The position numbers and the translations under genes were made by a program. Positions 24,650-32,510 of a stretch of DNA of 32,510 bases are shown piece by piece. A model generated the notes under the pieces. The model saw only the letters and a list, made by a program, of their open reading frames with translations. It did no database searches and had not been told where the DNA came from. The stretch lies in contig JAEWPH010000138.1 in NCBI GenBank assembly GCA_023460715.1, forward strand, positions 1-32,510, in the 5' to 3' direction. Position 1 is the stretch's first letter; each line of letters begins with the position of its first letter. Source of the DNA: Pseudomonadota bacterium (GTDB lineage: Bacteria; Pseudomonadota; Gammaproteobacteria; Burkholderiales; Burkholderiaceae_C).

Positions 24650-25011
24650 GGCATCTCCTGCACATCACGCGAATGGCTGCCGTCCACATGGTCGGTGCCC
24701 GAGATGCCGCGCGAAGCCAGCAGCACCACGAGGAACAGCGCCGTCATGGCGAACCCGATGACGATGGCCGTGAGGACCAGTGCCTGCGGCATGGGGTCGG
24801 CATAGTGCTGCAGGTCCTGCGGCACGCCGGGCACCAGCACCGGCTCCTTGTCGATGGCCAGGCCCAGCCGGCCCATGCTGAAGATGAACAGGTTGACGGC
24901 ATACGACAGCAGCGACAGGCCCATGATCACCTGGAAGGTCCGCGGGCGCAGCAACAGCCACACGCCCGAGCCGGTCAGGATGCCGATGGCGATGGTGAGG
25001 ACGATTTCCAT
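24646..25011 (-). CDS. mnhC: Mrp-type cation/proton antiporter subunit C
   Basis: A NuoK-like subunit of 121 residues with three membrane helices. Conserved features are GSGVWLLLRPRTFQVIMGLSLLSYAVNLFIF and DPMPQALVLTAIVIGFAMTAL, the MrpC/PhaC signature. Its ATG shares one base with the stop of mnhAB (TGATG), and AAGGAG lies upstream inside the mnhAB coding end. Its stop overlaps the mnhD start. Confidence 0.94.
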   Translation of the reverse strand: MEIVLTIAIGILTGSGVWLLLRPRTFQVIMGLSLLSYAVNLFIFSMGRLGLAIDKEPVLVPGVPQDLQHYADPMPQALVLTAIVIGFAMTALFLVVLLASRGISGTDHVDGSHSRDVQEMP

Positions 25012-27986
25012 CAGCGGGCTCCTTCCGGTGCGGCGCCGTCGGCTGCCTGTTGTGCTTCTTTGTCCTGGCGCTCGCGCTCTTCCTGGGCCTCCTCCATCAA
25101 GCGGGCGTGGTAGCGGTGGCCACGTACAGATTGGTGGGCGATGCCGGTGAGGATCAGCAGGGTCGAGCCGACGACGAGCGCGAACACGCCGATGTCGAAG
25201 AACAGCGCGCTGGCCACGTGGATCTCGCCGATGACCGGCAGGCTCAGGTGGGCCGTGTGGCTGGTGAGGAACGGGTAACCCAGCGCCACGGCACCCAGGC
25301 CCGTGCCCAGGGCGAACAGCAGACCGGTAGCGATCCAGCGCCGCGGATAGAGCGGCAGGTGCGCCTCGACCCATTCGGTGCCCGAAATGATGTACTGCAG
25401 CAGCAGGCCCACCGACAGCACCAGGCCGGCCACGAAGCCGCCGCCCGGCTGGTTGTGGCCGCGCATGAAGAGGTAGAACGACACCAGCGCGGCGAAGGGC
25501 AGCAGCAGGCGCACCAGCACGGCGGGCACCATCAGGTAGCCCACGGCCGTGTCCTTGGCGTTGCGCGGGTTCAGCAGGTCGGTCTGCAGGTCGGCTGGCA
25601 GGTAGCGCTGCTGCTCGGGCAAGTCCATGGTCTCGCGTGCGGGGCGGAAGCGGCGCAGCAGCGCATACACCGTGAGCGCCACGACGCCGAGCACGACGAT
25701 CTCGCCGAACGTGTCGAAGCCGCGGAAGTCCACCAGCACCACGTTCACGACGTTGGTGCCGCCGCCCTCGGTCAGCGCACGTTCCAGGAAGAAAGTGGAA
25801 GCGCTGTCGGCGAATGGCCGGCTCATCATCGCGAACGCGAGCCATGCCATGCCGCCGCCGGCCGCCACGGCGATCAGCAGGTCGCGCACGCGGCGCGCCT
25901 TGGCCACCGCGCCGTCCGAATCCATGCCGCGCAGGCGCTCGTCGCGCTTGGGCAGCCAGCGCAGGCCCAGCAGAATCAGCACGGTGGTGACGATTTCGAC
26001 CACCAGCTGCGTGAGCGCCAGATCAGGTGCGGAGAACCACAGAAAGGTAATGCAGGTGCACAGGCCCGCCCCGCCCATCAGGGTGAGCGCAGCCAGCCGG
26101 TGGTACTTGGCCTGCCAGGCGGCTCCTACGGCGCAGACCACCCCCAGCAGCCACAGCAGCACGAAGGCCGGCGACAGGGGCAGCGTGCCGCGGTCGCCCA
26201 GCTGCAGGCCCTGCGTCCACAGCGGCATGGTTCCGGCGGCCAGCGCGGCGATCACCAGCCACAGCATCTGCCACTGCAGACGGTGGGTGGAGAGCATGCG
26301 ACGGCCGCGCCGCCCGCTCTGCGTCAGCAGCGCCAGCGTGCCTTCGAAGACGCGGCGGCCGCTGATGCGGTACATCAGCGGCGGCGCATCGACCCGGCCA
26401 GCCGCTCTCTGCCAGCGCAGCAGCAGGTACAGGGCCGTGCCGCCCACCATGGCCACCAGGCTCATCAGAAAGGGCGTATTGAAGCCGTGCCACACGGCCA
26501 GGCTGAACTCGGGCAGCTCACCGCCGACCACCGGCAGGGCGGCCGCGTTGAGAAAGGCGCCGACGGACCACGCCGGCACGATGCCCACCACCAGACATGC
26601 CAGCACCAGCAGCTCCACGGGCACGCGCATCCAGTGGGGCGGCTCGTGCGGTTCATGCGGCAGATCGGTGGCCTCCGGGCCCCAGAACACATCGACGATG
26701 AACCGCAGCGAATAGGCCACGCTGAACATGCCGGCTACCGTGGCGGCGATGGGCAGGGCCGTGGCGACCAGGGGCGTCGCATCCAGGAAAACCGTCTCGG
26801 TGAAGAACATCTCCTTGGAGATGAAGCCGTTGAGCAGCGGCACGCCCGCCATCGATGCGCTGGCGACGGTGGCCAGCGTGGCGGTGACGGGCATCATCTT
26901 GCGCAGCCCGGACAGGCGCCGGATGTCCCGCGTGCCGCTTTCGTGGTCGATGATGCCCGCCGCCATGAACAGCGAGGCCTTGAAGGTCGCATGGTTCATG
27001 ATGTGGAAGACGGCGGCAACGGCGGCCAGCGGGCTGTTCAGGCCCAGCAGCAGCGTGATCAGACCCAGGTGGGAAATGGTCGAATACGCCAGCAGGCCCT
27101 TGAGGTCGTGCTGGAACATAGCGGCGTAGCCGCCGATGAGCAGGGTGCACACGCCGGCGCCGCCCACCAGCCAGAACCAGGCTTCGGTGCCGCCCAGGGC
27201 CGGCCAGAAGCGCGCCAGAAGGAACACCCCCGCCTTCACCATGGTGGCCGAGTGCAGGTAGGCGGACACCGGCGTGGGCGCGGCCATGGCGTTGGGCAGC
27301 CAGAAATGGAAAGGGAACTGCGCGCTCTTGGTCAGTGCGCCCAGCAGCACCAGCACCAGGGCCGTCAGGTAGAGCGGGTGGTCACGCAACTGCTGGGCGG
27401 CGTCGAGCACGCGGTCCAGGTCGTAGCTGCCCACGATGTGGCCGATGACCAGCATGCCGGCCAGCATGCACAGGCCACCGGTGCCGGTCACCGTCAGCGC
27501 CATGCGCGCGCCGCGGCGGGCGTCCTGGCGGTGGTGCCAGTAGCCGATCAGCAGGAACGAGAAGAGGCTGGTCAGCTCCCAGAAGAACGCCAGCTGGATG
27601 ATGTTGCCCGAGAGCACCACGCCGGTCATCGCGCCCATGAAGGCCAGCAGGAACGAGAAGAAGCGCGGCACCGGGTCGGCCGCGGACATGTAGTAGCGCG
27701 CGTACAGCACGACCAGCGAGCCGATGCCGAGCACCAGCATGCAGAACATCCAGGCGAAGCCATCCATGCGGATGACCAGATTCAGCCCCAGGGATGGCAG
27801 CCAGGCGATGTCCTGCCGCAGCACCTCGCCGGCAGCGATCTCCGGAAAGCACATCGCTACCTGCACCGTGCAGGCCACGGCGATCAGCCCTGCCAGCGTG
27901 GACTCGGTGTTGCGGGCGTTGGCCGGCAGCACGGCGGCTACCAGGCTGCCGAGGAAGGGCAGGAGGATGAGGAGTACGAGGGGCAT
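25011..27986 (-). CDS. mnhAB: Mrp-type cation/proton antiporter fused subunits A and B
   Basis: A 991-residue fusion in which MrpA (NuoL-like core plus NuoJ-like C-terminal part) continues directly into MrpB (about the last 180 residues, including FLFMRGHNQPGGGFVAGLVLSVGLLLQYII). Conserved proton-path residues are E137 in FFWELTSLFSFLL, K220 in TKSAQFPFHFWLP, and K251 in HSATMVKAGVFLLARFWP. It is the first and largest gene of the operon. The fused AB arrangement with genes C to G is the Pha/group 2 form, giving six genes for seven subunits. The start at 27986 has only a weak ribosome-binding site. Confidence 0.95.
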   Translation of the reverse strand: MPLVLLILLPFLGSLVAAVLPANARNTESTLAGLIAVACTVQVAMCFPEIAAGEVLRQDIAWLPSLGLNLVIRMDGFAWMFCMLVLGIGSLVVLYARYYMSAADPVPRFFSFLLAFMGAMTGVVLSGNIIQLAFFWELTSLFSFLLIGYWHHRQDARRGARMALTVTGTGGLCMLAGMLVIGHIVGSYDLDRVLDAAQQLRDHPLYLTALVLVLLGALTKSAQFPFHFWLPNAMAAPTPVSAYLHSATMVKAGVFLLARFWPALGGTEAWFWLVGGAGVCTLLIGGYAAMFQHDLKGLLAYSTISHLGLITLLLGLNSPLAAVAAVFHIMNHATFKASLFMAAGIIDHESGTRDIRRLSGLRKMMPVTATLATVASASMAGVPLLNGFISKEMFFTETVFLDATPLVATALPIAATVAGMFSVAYSLRFIVDVFWGPEATDLPHEPHEPPHWMRVPVELLVLACLVVGIVPAWSVGAFLNAAALPVVGGELPEFSLAVWHGFNTPFLMSLVAMVGGTALYLLLRWQRAAGRVDAPPLMYRISGRRVFEGTLALLTQSGRRGRRMLSTHRLQWQMLWLVIAALAAGTMPLWTQGLQLGDRGTLPLSPAFVLLWLLGVVCAVGAAWQAKYHRLAALTLMGGAGLCTCITFLWFSAPDLALTQLVVEIVTTVLILLGLRWLPKRDERLRGMDSDGAVAKARRVRDLLIAVAAGGGMAWLAFAMMSRPFADSASTFFLERALTEGGGTNVVNVVLVDFRGFDTFGEIVVLGVVALTVYALLRRFRPARETMDLPEQQRYLPADLQTDLLNPRNAKDTAVGYLMVPAVLVRLLLPFAALVSFYLFMRGHNQPGGGFVAGLVLSVGLLLQYIISGTEWVEAHLPLYPRRWIATGLLFALGTGLGAVALGYPFLTSHTAHLSLPVIGEIHVASALFFDIGVFALVVGSTLLILTGIAHQSVRGHRYHARLMEEAQEERERQDKEAQQAADGAAPEGAR

Positions 27987-28026
27987 GTGCGAAAGATTCT
28001 ACGGGCAAGCCCCCAACTGCCGCTAT

Positions 28027-28047
28027 GAAAACCCGAGCAGACTCGGG
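28027..28047 (-). terminator. Intrinsic terminator upstream of mnhAB
   Basis: On the minus strand a perfect CCCGAG-TCTG-CTCGGG stem-loop is followed by TTTT. It would end transcription arriving from the helix-hairpin-helix gene 286 nt upstream. That leaves about 40 nt for the mnhAB promoter, or makes the hairpin a leader attenuator if transcription starts further up. The rest of the 327-nt gap 27987-28313 shows no gene that I can support. Confidence 0.65.
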
Positions 28048-28249
28048 CCATTGGCCTTGGGCCGGCAGCAGAAAACATGCGATGAATGTCTGGCCGTTCT
28101 TCTGGGGTTTCCGCTCAGGGCCCCTCTACGCGTTTCCGGAGGGATGCTGCTTCAATCGCTCTAGCCCGCACCGGACGGGGCGCTACTGCGGCACAGGGTG
28201 CTCTGTTGACGCCGCGGGCAGGGCCACGGAGCAGGTTTCGGGGGGCAGC

Positions 28250-28265
28250 GCGGCAGGCCTGCCGC
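28250..28265. repeat. 16-bp perfect palindrome
   Basis: GCGGCAGG-CCTGCCGC is a perfect palindrome about 50 nt downstream of the helix-hairpin-helix gene's stop codon. There is no T-run. It may be a protein-binding dyad or an RNA 3' structure; no function can be assigned. Confidence 0.35.
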
Positions 28266-28313
28266 CGGTGCACGAAGCGCGGCTCCGCGTGGGCCGCAGC
28301 GCTCGTGCCCGAC

Positions 28314-28628
28314 CTAGCGGCTGGCAGGCTGGGCCGCGGCGCCAGCTGCTGCTGCCTGCGTGGTGTCGAAGCCTGCACCGTTCACCGTGAGCCCCTCGGC
28401 GGAAAACTTGCGGGCGGAGCCCGGACCCACGCCCTGGACCCGCGCGATCAGGTCTGCCCAGTCCTTGAAAGGCGCCTTCTTTCTCTCCGCCAGAATGCGG
28501 CCTGACAGCGACGGCCCGATGCCCTTGATGCCGTCCAGGTCGGCTTCCGAGGCTTTGTTGATGTCCACGGCTGCGAAGGCCGTGGCGGCCGCCAGCATGG
28601 CGATGAAGCCGAGCAAATTTTTCCACAT
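28314..28628 (-). CDS. Small exported helix-hairpin-helix (ComEA-like) protein
   Basis: A 104-residue protein with a signal peptide (MWKNLLGFIAMLAAATAFA, cleavage near residue 19). Two helix-hairpin-helix motifs follow, centred on GIKGIGPSLSGRIL (33-46) and VQGVGPGSARKF (64-75), with an alanine-rich tail. This is the fold of the DNA-binding part of ComEA, the periplasmic DNA receptor of natural transformation, although many small ComEA-like proteins are uncharacterised. A GAGGGG-type ribosome-binding site precedes the ATG at 28628, and a strong hairpin lies just upstream. It follows lapB by 141 nt and probably has its own regulation. Confidence 0.87.
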   Translation of the reverse strand: MWKNLLGFIAMLAAATAFAAVDINKASEADLDGIKGIGPSLSGRILAERKKAPFKDWADLIARVQGVGPGSARKFSAEGLTVNGAGFDTTQAAAAGAAAQPASR

Positions 28629-28642
28629 GACCCACCCCTCGT

Positions 28643-28668
28643 CTTGCGCAGCGATGGTGCTGCGCAAG
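28643..28668 (-). promoter_or_regulatory. Strong hairpin in the leader of the helix-hairpin-helix gene
   Basis: CTTGCGCAGC and GCTGCGCAAG form a perfect 10-bp inverted repeat with a 6-nt loop, ending 15 nt before the ATG at 28628 and next to the ribosome-binding site. There is no T-run, so it is not an intrinsic terminator for lapB. It could be a translational control structure or a dyad operator. Confidence 0.5.
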
Positions 28669-28769
28669 CCATGTTGGGTTGCCTTGCTGACGTGAAACTG
28701 ATCCGGGCCGGGCAAGGGCCTGGGCGCGCACCCCGCCACGGCAGGCAGCGGCAGGCCTTGAACAGGCTC

Positions 28770-29927
28770 TTACAGCTCTTCCACCCGGCGGGCAGGGTAG
28801 CTGTCCCAGGTCTGGCACCCAGGGCACTGCCAGAAATGCTGGCGCGCCTCGAAGCCGCAGGCCGCGCAGCGGTAGCGCGTCAACGGCTTGGCTGCTTGGT
28901 CCAGGGCGCGCTGGATCTGGGGATGGAACTGCTCGTGTTCGAGCTTTTCGCCAGCCAGCCATTTCGCGGCAGCAACGAGCGAGGGCTCCTTCTCCAGATG
29001 GCGCACATACCATTCGCGGCCCGGCGCGTCCGGCTGGCCCGAGGCGGCGTCCATCGCCACGATGCTTTCCAGCAGGTCGAGCGACGGGGCCTGGGCGTAG
29101 CGCTCCCGCAGCAGGTCGTACACCGCGTCGGTGCGCTGCGTGGCCTGGGCGGCTTCCACCAGCAGTGGCGCAGCCAGGGGCAGGGCGGCGGGCGCGGTTT
29201 GCTCCAGCCTGAGCAGCGTTTCCAGCGCTTCGGCCGGCTGGCCCATGCGCTGTTGCAGGCGGGCCAGTTCGATGTAGGCGCGCGGCGCTTGCGGCGCTGC
29301 CGCGATGGCCTCGCGCAGCTGCGCTTGCGCCGCGGGCAGGTCACCGTGTGCCGCCTGGGCCAGGGCCTGCTCGCACAGGTAGTGGGCCTGTCGGGTACTG
29401 AAGTCGCCCTGGTGTGAGCCGTGCATTTTGCCGGCGATGGCGGTCGCCTGGGGCCAGTCGCGTGAGCGCTCGTAGATGGCCAGCAACGCCAGCCGGGCCT
29501 GGCTCTCGAAAGGGCTGCCCTCCAGGCGCCGCAAGGCGTCTTCGGCCCGGTCGAGCAGTCCGGCTTTCAGGAAGTCGAGTGCCAGCGCATGCTGCGCGCG
29601 TTCGCGGTCGCTGCGGCCCAAGTCCCCGCGCGAAAGAAGGTGCTCGTGCACCCGCACGGCACGGTTGTATTCGCCCCGGCGCCGGAACAGGTTGCCGAGC
29701 GCAAAGTGCAGCTCCGACGTGTCGGGGTCGTTCTGCACGGCTTCGATGAAGGCGTCGATGGCCTGGTCCTGCTGCTCGTTGAGCAGGAAGTTCAGCCCCT
29801 TGAAATACGCCTTGGGCGCGCGCCGGTTTTCCTCGCGCAACTGGCGCAGGTCGAAGCGGGAGGCCAGCCACCCGAGGACGAAGGCCAGGGGCAGGCCCAG
29901 AAGGATCCAGCTGAGATCGAATTCCAT
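28770..29927 (-). CDS. lapB: LapB, lipopolysaccharide assembly TPR protein
   Basis: LapB (YciM) is an inner-membrane-anchored tetratricopeptide protein that delivers LpxC to the FtsH protease and so restrains LPS synthesis. The 385-residue product has one N-terminal membrane helix (about 6-22). TPR repeats begin with YFKGLNFLLNEQQDQAIDAFIEA. A C-terminal rubredoxin-like metal site is formed by C354-x2-C357 and C368-x2-C371 (CAACGF, CPGCQTW). Length and order match E. coli LapB (389 residues). It follows lapA by 14 nt and is probably in one transcript with it. An ftsH gene is not in the window. Confidence 0.95.
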   Translation of the reverse strand: MEFDLSWILLGLPLAFVLGWLASRFDLRQLREENRRAPKAYFKGLNFLLNEQQDQAIDAFIEAVQNDPDTSELHFALGNLFRRRGEYNRAVRVHEHLLSRGDLGRSDRERAQHALALDFLKAGLLDRAEDALRRLEGSPFESQARLALLAIYERSRDWPQATAIAGKMHGSHQGDFSTRQAHYLCEQALAQAAHGDLPAAQAQLREAIAAAPQAPRAYIELARLQQRMGQPAEALETLLRLEQTAPAALPLAAPLLVEAAQATQRTDAVYDLLRERYAQAPSLDLLESIVAMDAASGQPDAPGREWYVRHLEKEPSLVAAAKWLAGEKLEHEQFHPQIQRALDQAAKPLTRYRCAACGFEARQHFWQCPGCQTWDSYPARRVEEL

Positions 29928-29941
29928 GGAGCGCGGGCCGG

Positions 29942-30259
29942 TCAGGCCAGAGGGTCGGCGGGAGAGGCGGGGGAGGGGACGGCGGCGCGCAGGCCTGCGT
30001 CAGGCGGCGGGGCGTCCGTGGCGGGGGAGCCAGACTGTGCGCGGCGCGCGGCATTGCGGTGCTTCCACCAGCGCGGGACCATGCCCAGCACCCCGACGAT
30101 CAGGCCGGCCGCGAACGCCGTGAGCACCACCAGCACCAGCGGCGCGCTCCAGTGCGTGCCGAAGAAGAGGTGGACGGTGGCGTCTTGCTGGTTGTTCAGC
30201 GCGAAAGCGAAAAGCGTAAAAAAAATGGCTGCCTTGAGCAGCCACAGGAGGTATTTCAT
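29942..30259 (-). CDS. lapA: LapA-domain inner-membrane protein
   Basis: A 105-residue protein with two membrane helices (about 7-22 and 40-62) around the conserved loop FALNNQQDATVHLFFGTHWSAPLVLVV, the DUF1049/LapA signature. It is the usual partner of LapB in lipopolysaccharide assembly. The C-terminal 40 residues are proline/alanine-rich and probably disordered. GAGGAGA precedes the ATG at 30259. It lies 152 nt after ihfB, so a separate promoter is plausible, although I could not find a convincing -35/-10 pair. Confidence 0.92.
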   Translation of the reverse strand: MKYLLWLLKAAIFFTLFAFALNNQQDATVHLFFGTHWSAPLVLVVLTAFAAGLIVGVLGMVPRWWKHRNAARRAQSGSPATDAPPPDAGLRAAVPSPASPADPLA

Positions 30260-30411
30260 GCGTCTCCTCGGGTGGTGGGGAGATTCTAAGAGGAGTGCTG
30301 GCCGGTGGTCGCAAGCACTGTTGCCGTCCGGAGAGGCTAAGGTGTGCGAACGTTCAACTGTATGTCAAAAGTGGCCTCGGTGCAGGACTGATAAGCGCAG
30401 TTTGCTATTGT

Positions 30412-30729
30412 TTAAATATCGTTTTCTGGCCTGTCCTTCAACTGTGCGGTGCGGGCATCAACGGCCTCGCGCAGGGCCTTGCCCGGCTTGAAATGGGGCA
30501 CCCGCTTTTCCGGGATGGCCACGGCCTCGCCGCTGCGGGGATTGCGGCCCATGCGGGGCGGCCGCCGGTTGACCGAAAAGCTGCCGAAGCCTCGGATCTC
30601 GATGCGGTGTCCGCGCACCAGGGCGTCGCCGACAGCGTCCAGGATGGTCTTGACGGCGTACTCGGCGTCGCGCTGCGTGAGCTGGCTAAAGCGCGCGGCC
30701 AGTTCTTCGACGAGGTCAGATCGGGTCAT
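30412..30729 (-). CDS. ihfB: Integration host factor beta subunit
   Basis: A 105-residue HU/IHF-family DNA-bending protein. [14 protein letters not shown] at the N-terminus and the beta-arm sequence [24 protein letters not shown] (intercalating proline P64) mark it as IHF-beta, which pairs with IHF-alpha. It follows rpsA, as in E. coli. No Shine-Dalgarno sequence precedes the ATG (the 12 nt before it are pyrimidine-rich), and the intrinsic terminator of rpsA ends only 22 nt upstream. Expression must therefore come from read-through, or from a promoter inside rpsA combined with incomplete termination. Confidence 0.96.
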   Translation of the reverse strand: MTRSDLVEELAARFSQLTQRDAEYAVKTILDAVGDALVRGHRIEIRGFGSFSVNRRPPRMGRNPRSGEAVAIPEKRVPHFKPGKALREAVDARTAQLKDRPENDI

Positions 30730-30751
30730 GGAAAGGAGCTGCGTGGTTCAC

Positions 30752-30781
30752 AAAAAGAGGCGGGCGCACAAGGCGCCCGCC
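30752..30781 (-). terminator. Intrinsic terminator of rpsA
   Basis: On the minus strand a perfect 9-bp stem GGCGGGCGC-CTTGT-GCGCCCGCC is followed by TCTTTTTG, a textbook Rho-independent terminator. It begins 41 nt after the rpsA stop codon and ends 22 nt before the ihfB start. Confidence 0.88.
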
Positions 30782-30822
30782 GTTGCCAGCCGGAGAGCCC
30801 GGCCGGCATGCCTTCGCTTGGC

Positions 30823-32508
30823 TTACTTGTCGGAGTTGTCCAGCTTGGCGCGCAGCAGGGCGCCCAGGCTGGTCGTGCCGGCGCTTTCGCGGGCCGACTG
30901 TTGCGACAGGGAAGCCATGGCGCCTTGCTCGTCCGCCATGTCCTTGGCCTTGATCGACAGCTGGATGTTGCGGGTCTTGCGATCCACGTTCACCACCACG
31001 GCCGTGACTTCGTCGCCTTCCTTCAGCACGTTGCGGGCATCTTCCACGCGGTCGCGGGAGATTTCCGAAGCGCGCAGGTAGCCTACGATGTCTTCGCCGA
31101 GGTCGATTTCAGCGCCACGGGCGTCCACGGTCTTGACCTTGCCGGTAACCGTCTGGCCCTTGTCGTTCACGGTCACGAACGTGGTGAACGGGTCGCCGTC
31201 GAGCTGCTTGATGCCCAGGGAGATGCGTTCGCGGTCCACGTCCACGGCCAGCACGATGGCTTCGACTTCCTGGCCCTTCTTGTAGTTGCGGACAGCGGCT
31301 TCACCAGCCTCGTTCCACGACAGGTCGGACAGGTGCACCAGGCCGTCGATGCCGGCAGCCAGGCCCACGAACACGCCGAAGTCGGTGATCGACTTGATCG
31401 GGCCCTTGACGCGGTCGCCGCGCTTGGTGTTCTGGGCGAACTCTTGCCAGGGGTTGGCCTTGCACTGCTTCATGCCCAGGCTGATGCGGCGCTTGTCTTC
31501 GTCGATCTCGAGGACCATGACTTCGACTTCGTCACCCAGCGACACGAGCTTGGAAGGAGCGATGTTCTTGTTCGTCCAGTCCATTTCGGACACGTGGACC
31601 AGGCCTTCGATGCCGGGTTCCAGTTCCACGAACGCGCCGTAGTCGGCAATGTTCGTGACCTTGCCGAACAGGCGGGTGCCCGAAGGATAGCGGCGCGAAA
31701 CGCCCATCCAGGGGTCGTCGCCCATTTGCTTCAGGCCCAGGGACACGCGGTTCTTTTCGGTGTCGAACTTCAGGATCTTGGCCGTGATTTCCTGGCCAGC
31801 CGTCACCACTTCCGAGGGATGACGCACGCGGCGCCATGCCATGTCGGTGATGTGCAGCAGGCCGTCGATGCCGCCCAGGTCCACGAACGCGCCGTATTCG
31901 GTGATGTTCTTGACCACGCCTTGAACGATGGAGCCTTCCTTCAGGGTTTCCATCAGCTTGGCGCGCTCTTCACCCATGGAGGCTTCCACCACAGCGCGGC
32001 GCGACAGCACCACGTTGTTGCGCTTGCGGTCCAGCTTGATGACCTTGAATTCCAGGGTCTTGTTTTCGTAGGGGGTCAGGTCCTTGATCGGACGCGTGTC
32101 GATCAGCGAACCGGGCAGGAAAGCGCGGATGCCGTTGACCAGCACCGTCAGGCCGCCCTTGACCTTGCCGCTGGTCGTGCCGGTGACGAATTCGCCGGAT
32201 TCCAGGGCCTTTTCCAGGGCCAGCCACGAAGCCAGGCGCTTGGCGGTGTCACGCGACAGGATGGTGTCGCCGTAACCGTTTTCGATCGAGCCGATGGCCA
32301 CGGAGACGAAATCGCCCACCTGGACTTCGACTTCGCCCTTGTCGTTCTTGAACTCTTCCAGGGGCACGTAGGCTTCGGACTTGAGGCCTGCGTTCACCAC
32401 GACGAAGTTGTGCTCGACGCGCACGACTTCAGCGGTGATGACTTCGCCTGGGCGCATTTCGGTGCGCGTCAACGACTCTTCAAAAAGGGCGGCAAAAGAT
32501 TCAGACAT
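30823..32508 (-). CDS. rpsA: 30S ribosomal protein S1
   Basis: S1 binds mRNA leaders and promotes translation initiation on the 30S subunit. The 561-residue protein has the six S1 domains of the proteobacterial type, at about 20-87, 105-171, 190-260, 277-348, 364-435 and 451-520. The motifs [22 protein letters not shown] (domain 3) and [23 protein letters not shown] (domain 4) are the best conserved. Length matches E. coli S1 (557). The complete frame is present: ATG at 32508 is two bases from the window edge, so its upstream region is not visible. It ends in a strong terminator and is followed by ihfB. Confidence 0.97.
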   Translation of the reverse strand: MSESFAALFEESLTRTEMRPGEVITAEVVRVEHNFVVVNAGLKSEAYVPLEEFKNDKGEVEVQVGDFVSVAIGSIENGYGDTILSRDTAKRLASWLALEKALESGEFVTGTTSGKVKGGLTVLVNGIRAFLPGSLIDTRPIKDLTPYENKTLEFKVIKLDRKRNNVVLSRRAVVEASMGEERAKLMETLKEGSIVQGVVKNITEYGAFVDLGGIDGLLHITDMAWRRVRHPSEVVTAGQEITAKILKFDTEKNRVSLGLKQMGDDPWMGVSRRYPSGTRLFGKVTNIADYGAFVELEPGIEGLVHVSEMDWTNKNIAPSKLVSLGDEVEVMVLEIDEDKRRISLGMKQCKANPWQEFAQNTKRGDRVKGPIKSITDFGVFVGLAAGIDGLVHLSDLSWNEAGEAAVRNYKKGQEVEAIVLAVDVDRERISLGIKQLDGDPFTTFVTVNDKGQTVTGKVKTVDARGAEIDLGEDIVGYLRASEISRDRVEDARNVLKEGDEVTAVVVNVDRKTRNIQLSIKAKDMADEQGAMASLSQQSARESAGTTSLGALLRAKLDNSDK

Positions 32509-32510
32509 GT

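Noticed and set aside
22434..24689. A 751-codon frame that would extend mnhE far upstream
   Set aside because: The added part is mnhD read in the wrong frame. MnhE has a family-consistent start at 22925 overlapping the mnhD stop.
28025..28390. A 121-codon plus-strand frame between mnhAB and the helix-hairpin-helix gene
   Set aside because: It has an arginine- and serine-rich composition without motifs, no ribosome-binding site, overlaps the terminator hairpin, and runs antisense into a supported gene.
30330..30370. LexA-type or sigma-70 promoter in front of lapA (TTGACA and GAACGTTC on the minus strand)
   Set aside because: TTGACA is present, but the base sequence 17 nt downstream (ACACCT) is a poor -10, and the palindrome does not match the CTGT-N8-ACAG LexA pattern.

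Overview
The window looks like a chromosomal stretch from a high-GC betaproteobacterium of the family Comamonadaceae, most like Acidovorax or Paracidovorax. Three things point there: strong G/C bias at third codon positions, the gene orders ribB-ribH-nusB-aminotransferase-ybgC-tolQRA and rpsA-ihfB-lapA-lapB, and dispersed AT-rich double-hairpin repeats (GCTAT..ATAGC next to GCGCTT..AAGCGC) that I recall from this family. The genus is an inference. No rRNA, tRNA, CRISPR array, transposase or phage gene was seen.

Layout. (1) 1-5340, minus strand: a housekeeping run transcribed as ribBX, ribH, nusB, a class I/II aminotransferase, ybgC, tolQ, tolR and tolA (cut by the window edge), with several 4-nt start/stop overlaps. 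(2) 5341-6583: a mostly non-coding accessory patch around a small 2Fe-2S ferredoxin gene. It holds a MITE-like inverted-repeat element, a double-hairpin repeat, and three diverged direct repeats of about 114 bp. Each direct repeat carries a perfect 9-bp DnaA-box sequence and an aligned open frame for a short cationic amphipathic peptide. (3) 6584-12051: a DUF427 protein, an MFE-2-like short-chain dehydrogenase, glutamate-cysteine ligase (gshA) and a large FUSC-type inner-membrane protein. (4) 12177-21695: a probable catabolic island with a three-part TRAP transporter (dctPQM), a divergent MarR-like regulator, an M14-family zinc carboxypeptidase-like protein, and a 1235-residue fused hydantoinase A/B (5-oxoprolinase-like) protein. 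The two divergent promoter regions share an 11-bp motif, GYCGRCAAATC. (5) 21788-27986, minus strand: a complete Mrp/Pha-type multisubunit cation/proton antiporter operon, mnhAB-C-D-E-F-G, with A and B fused and every junction overlapping. (6) 28314-32508, minus strand: rpsA, ihfB, lapA, lapB and a small exported helix-hairpin-helix protein, with a clear intrinsic terminator after rpsA and another in front of mnhAB.

Working together: the Tol genes and YbgC serve envelope integrity, LapA/LapB control lipopolysaccharide synthesis, and Mrp handles Na+/H+ homeostasis. The region 4 genes plausibly import and open an amide- or lactam-containing carboxylate under control of the MarR-like protein. The most unusual signals are the DnaA-box/peptide repeat array (6106-6570), the shared operator-like motif linking the two halves of region 4, and the degenerate second half of the RibBA-type protein.
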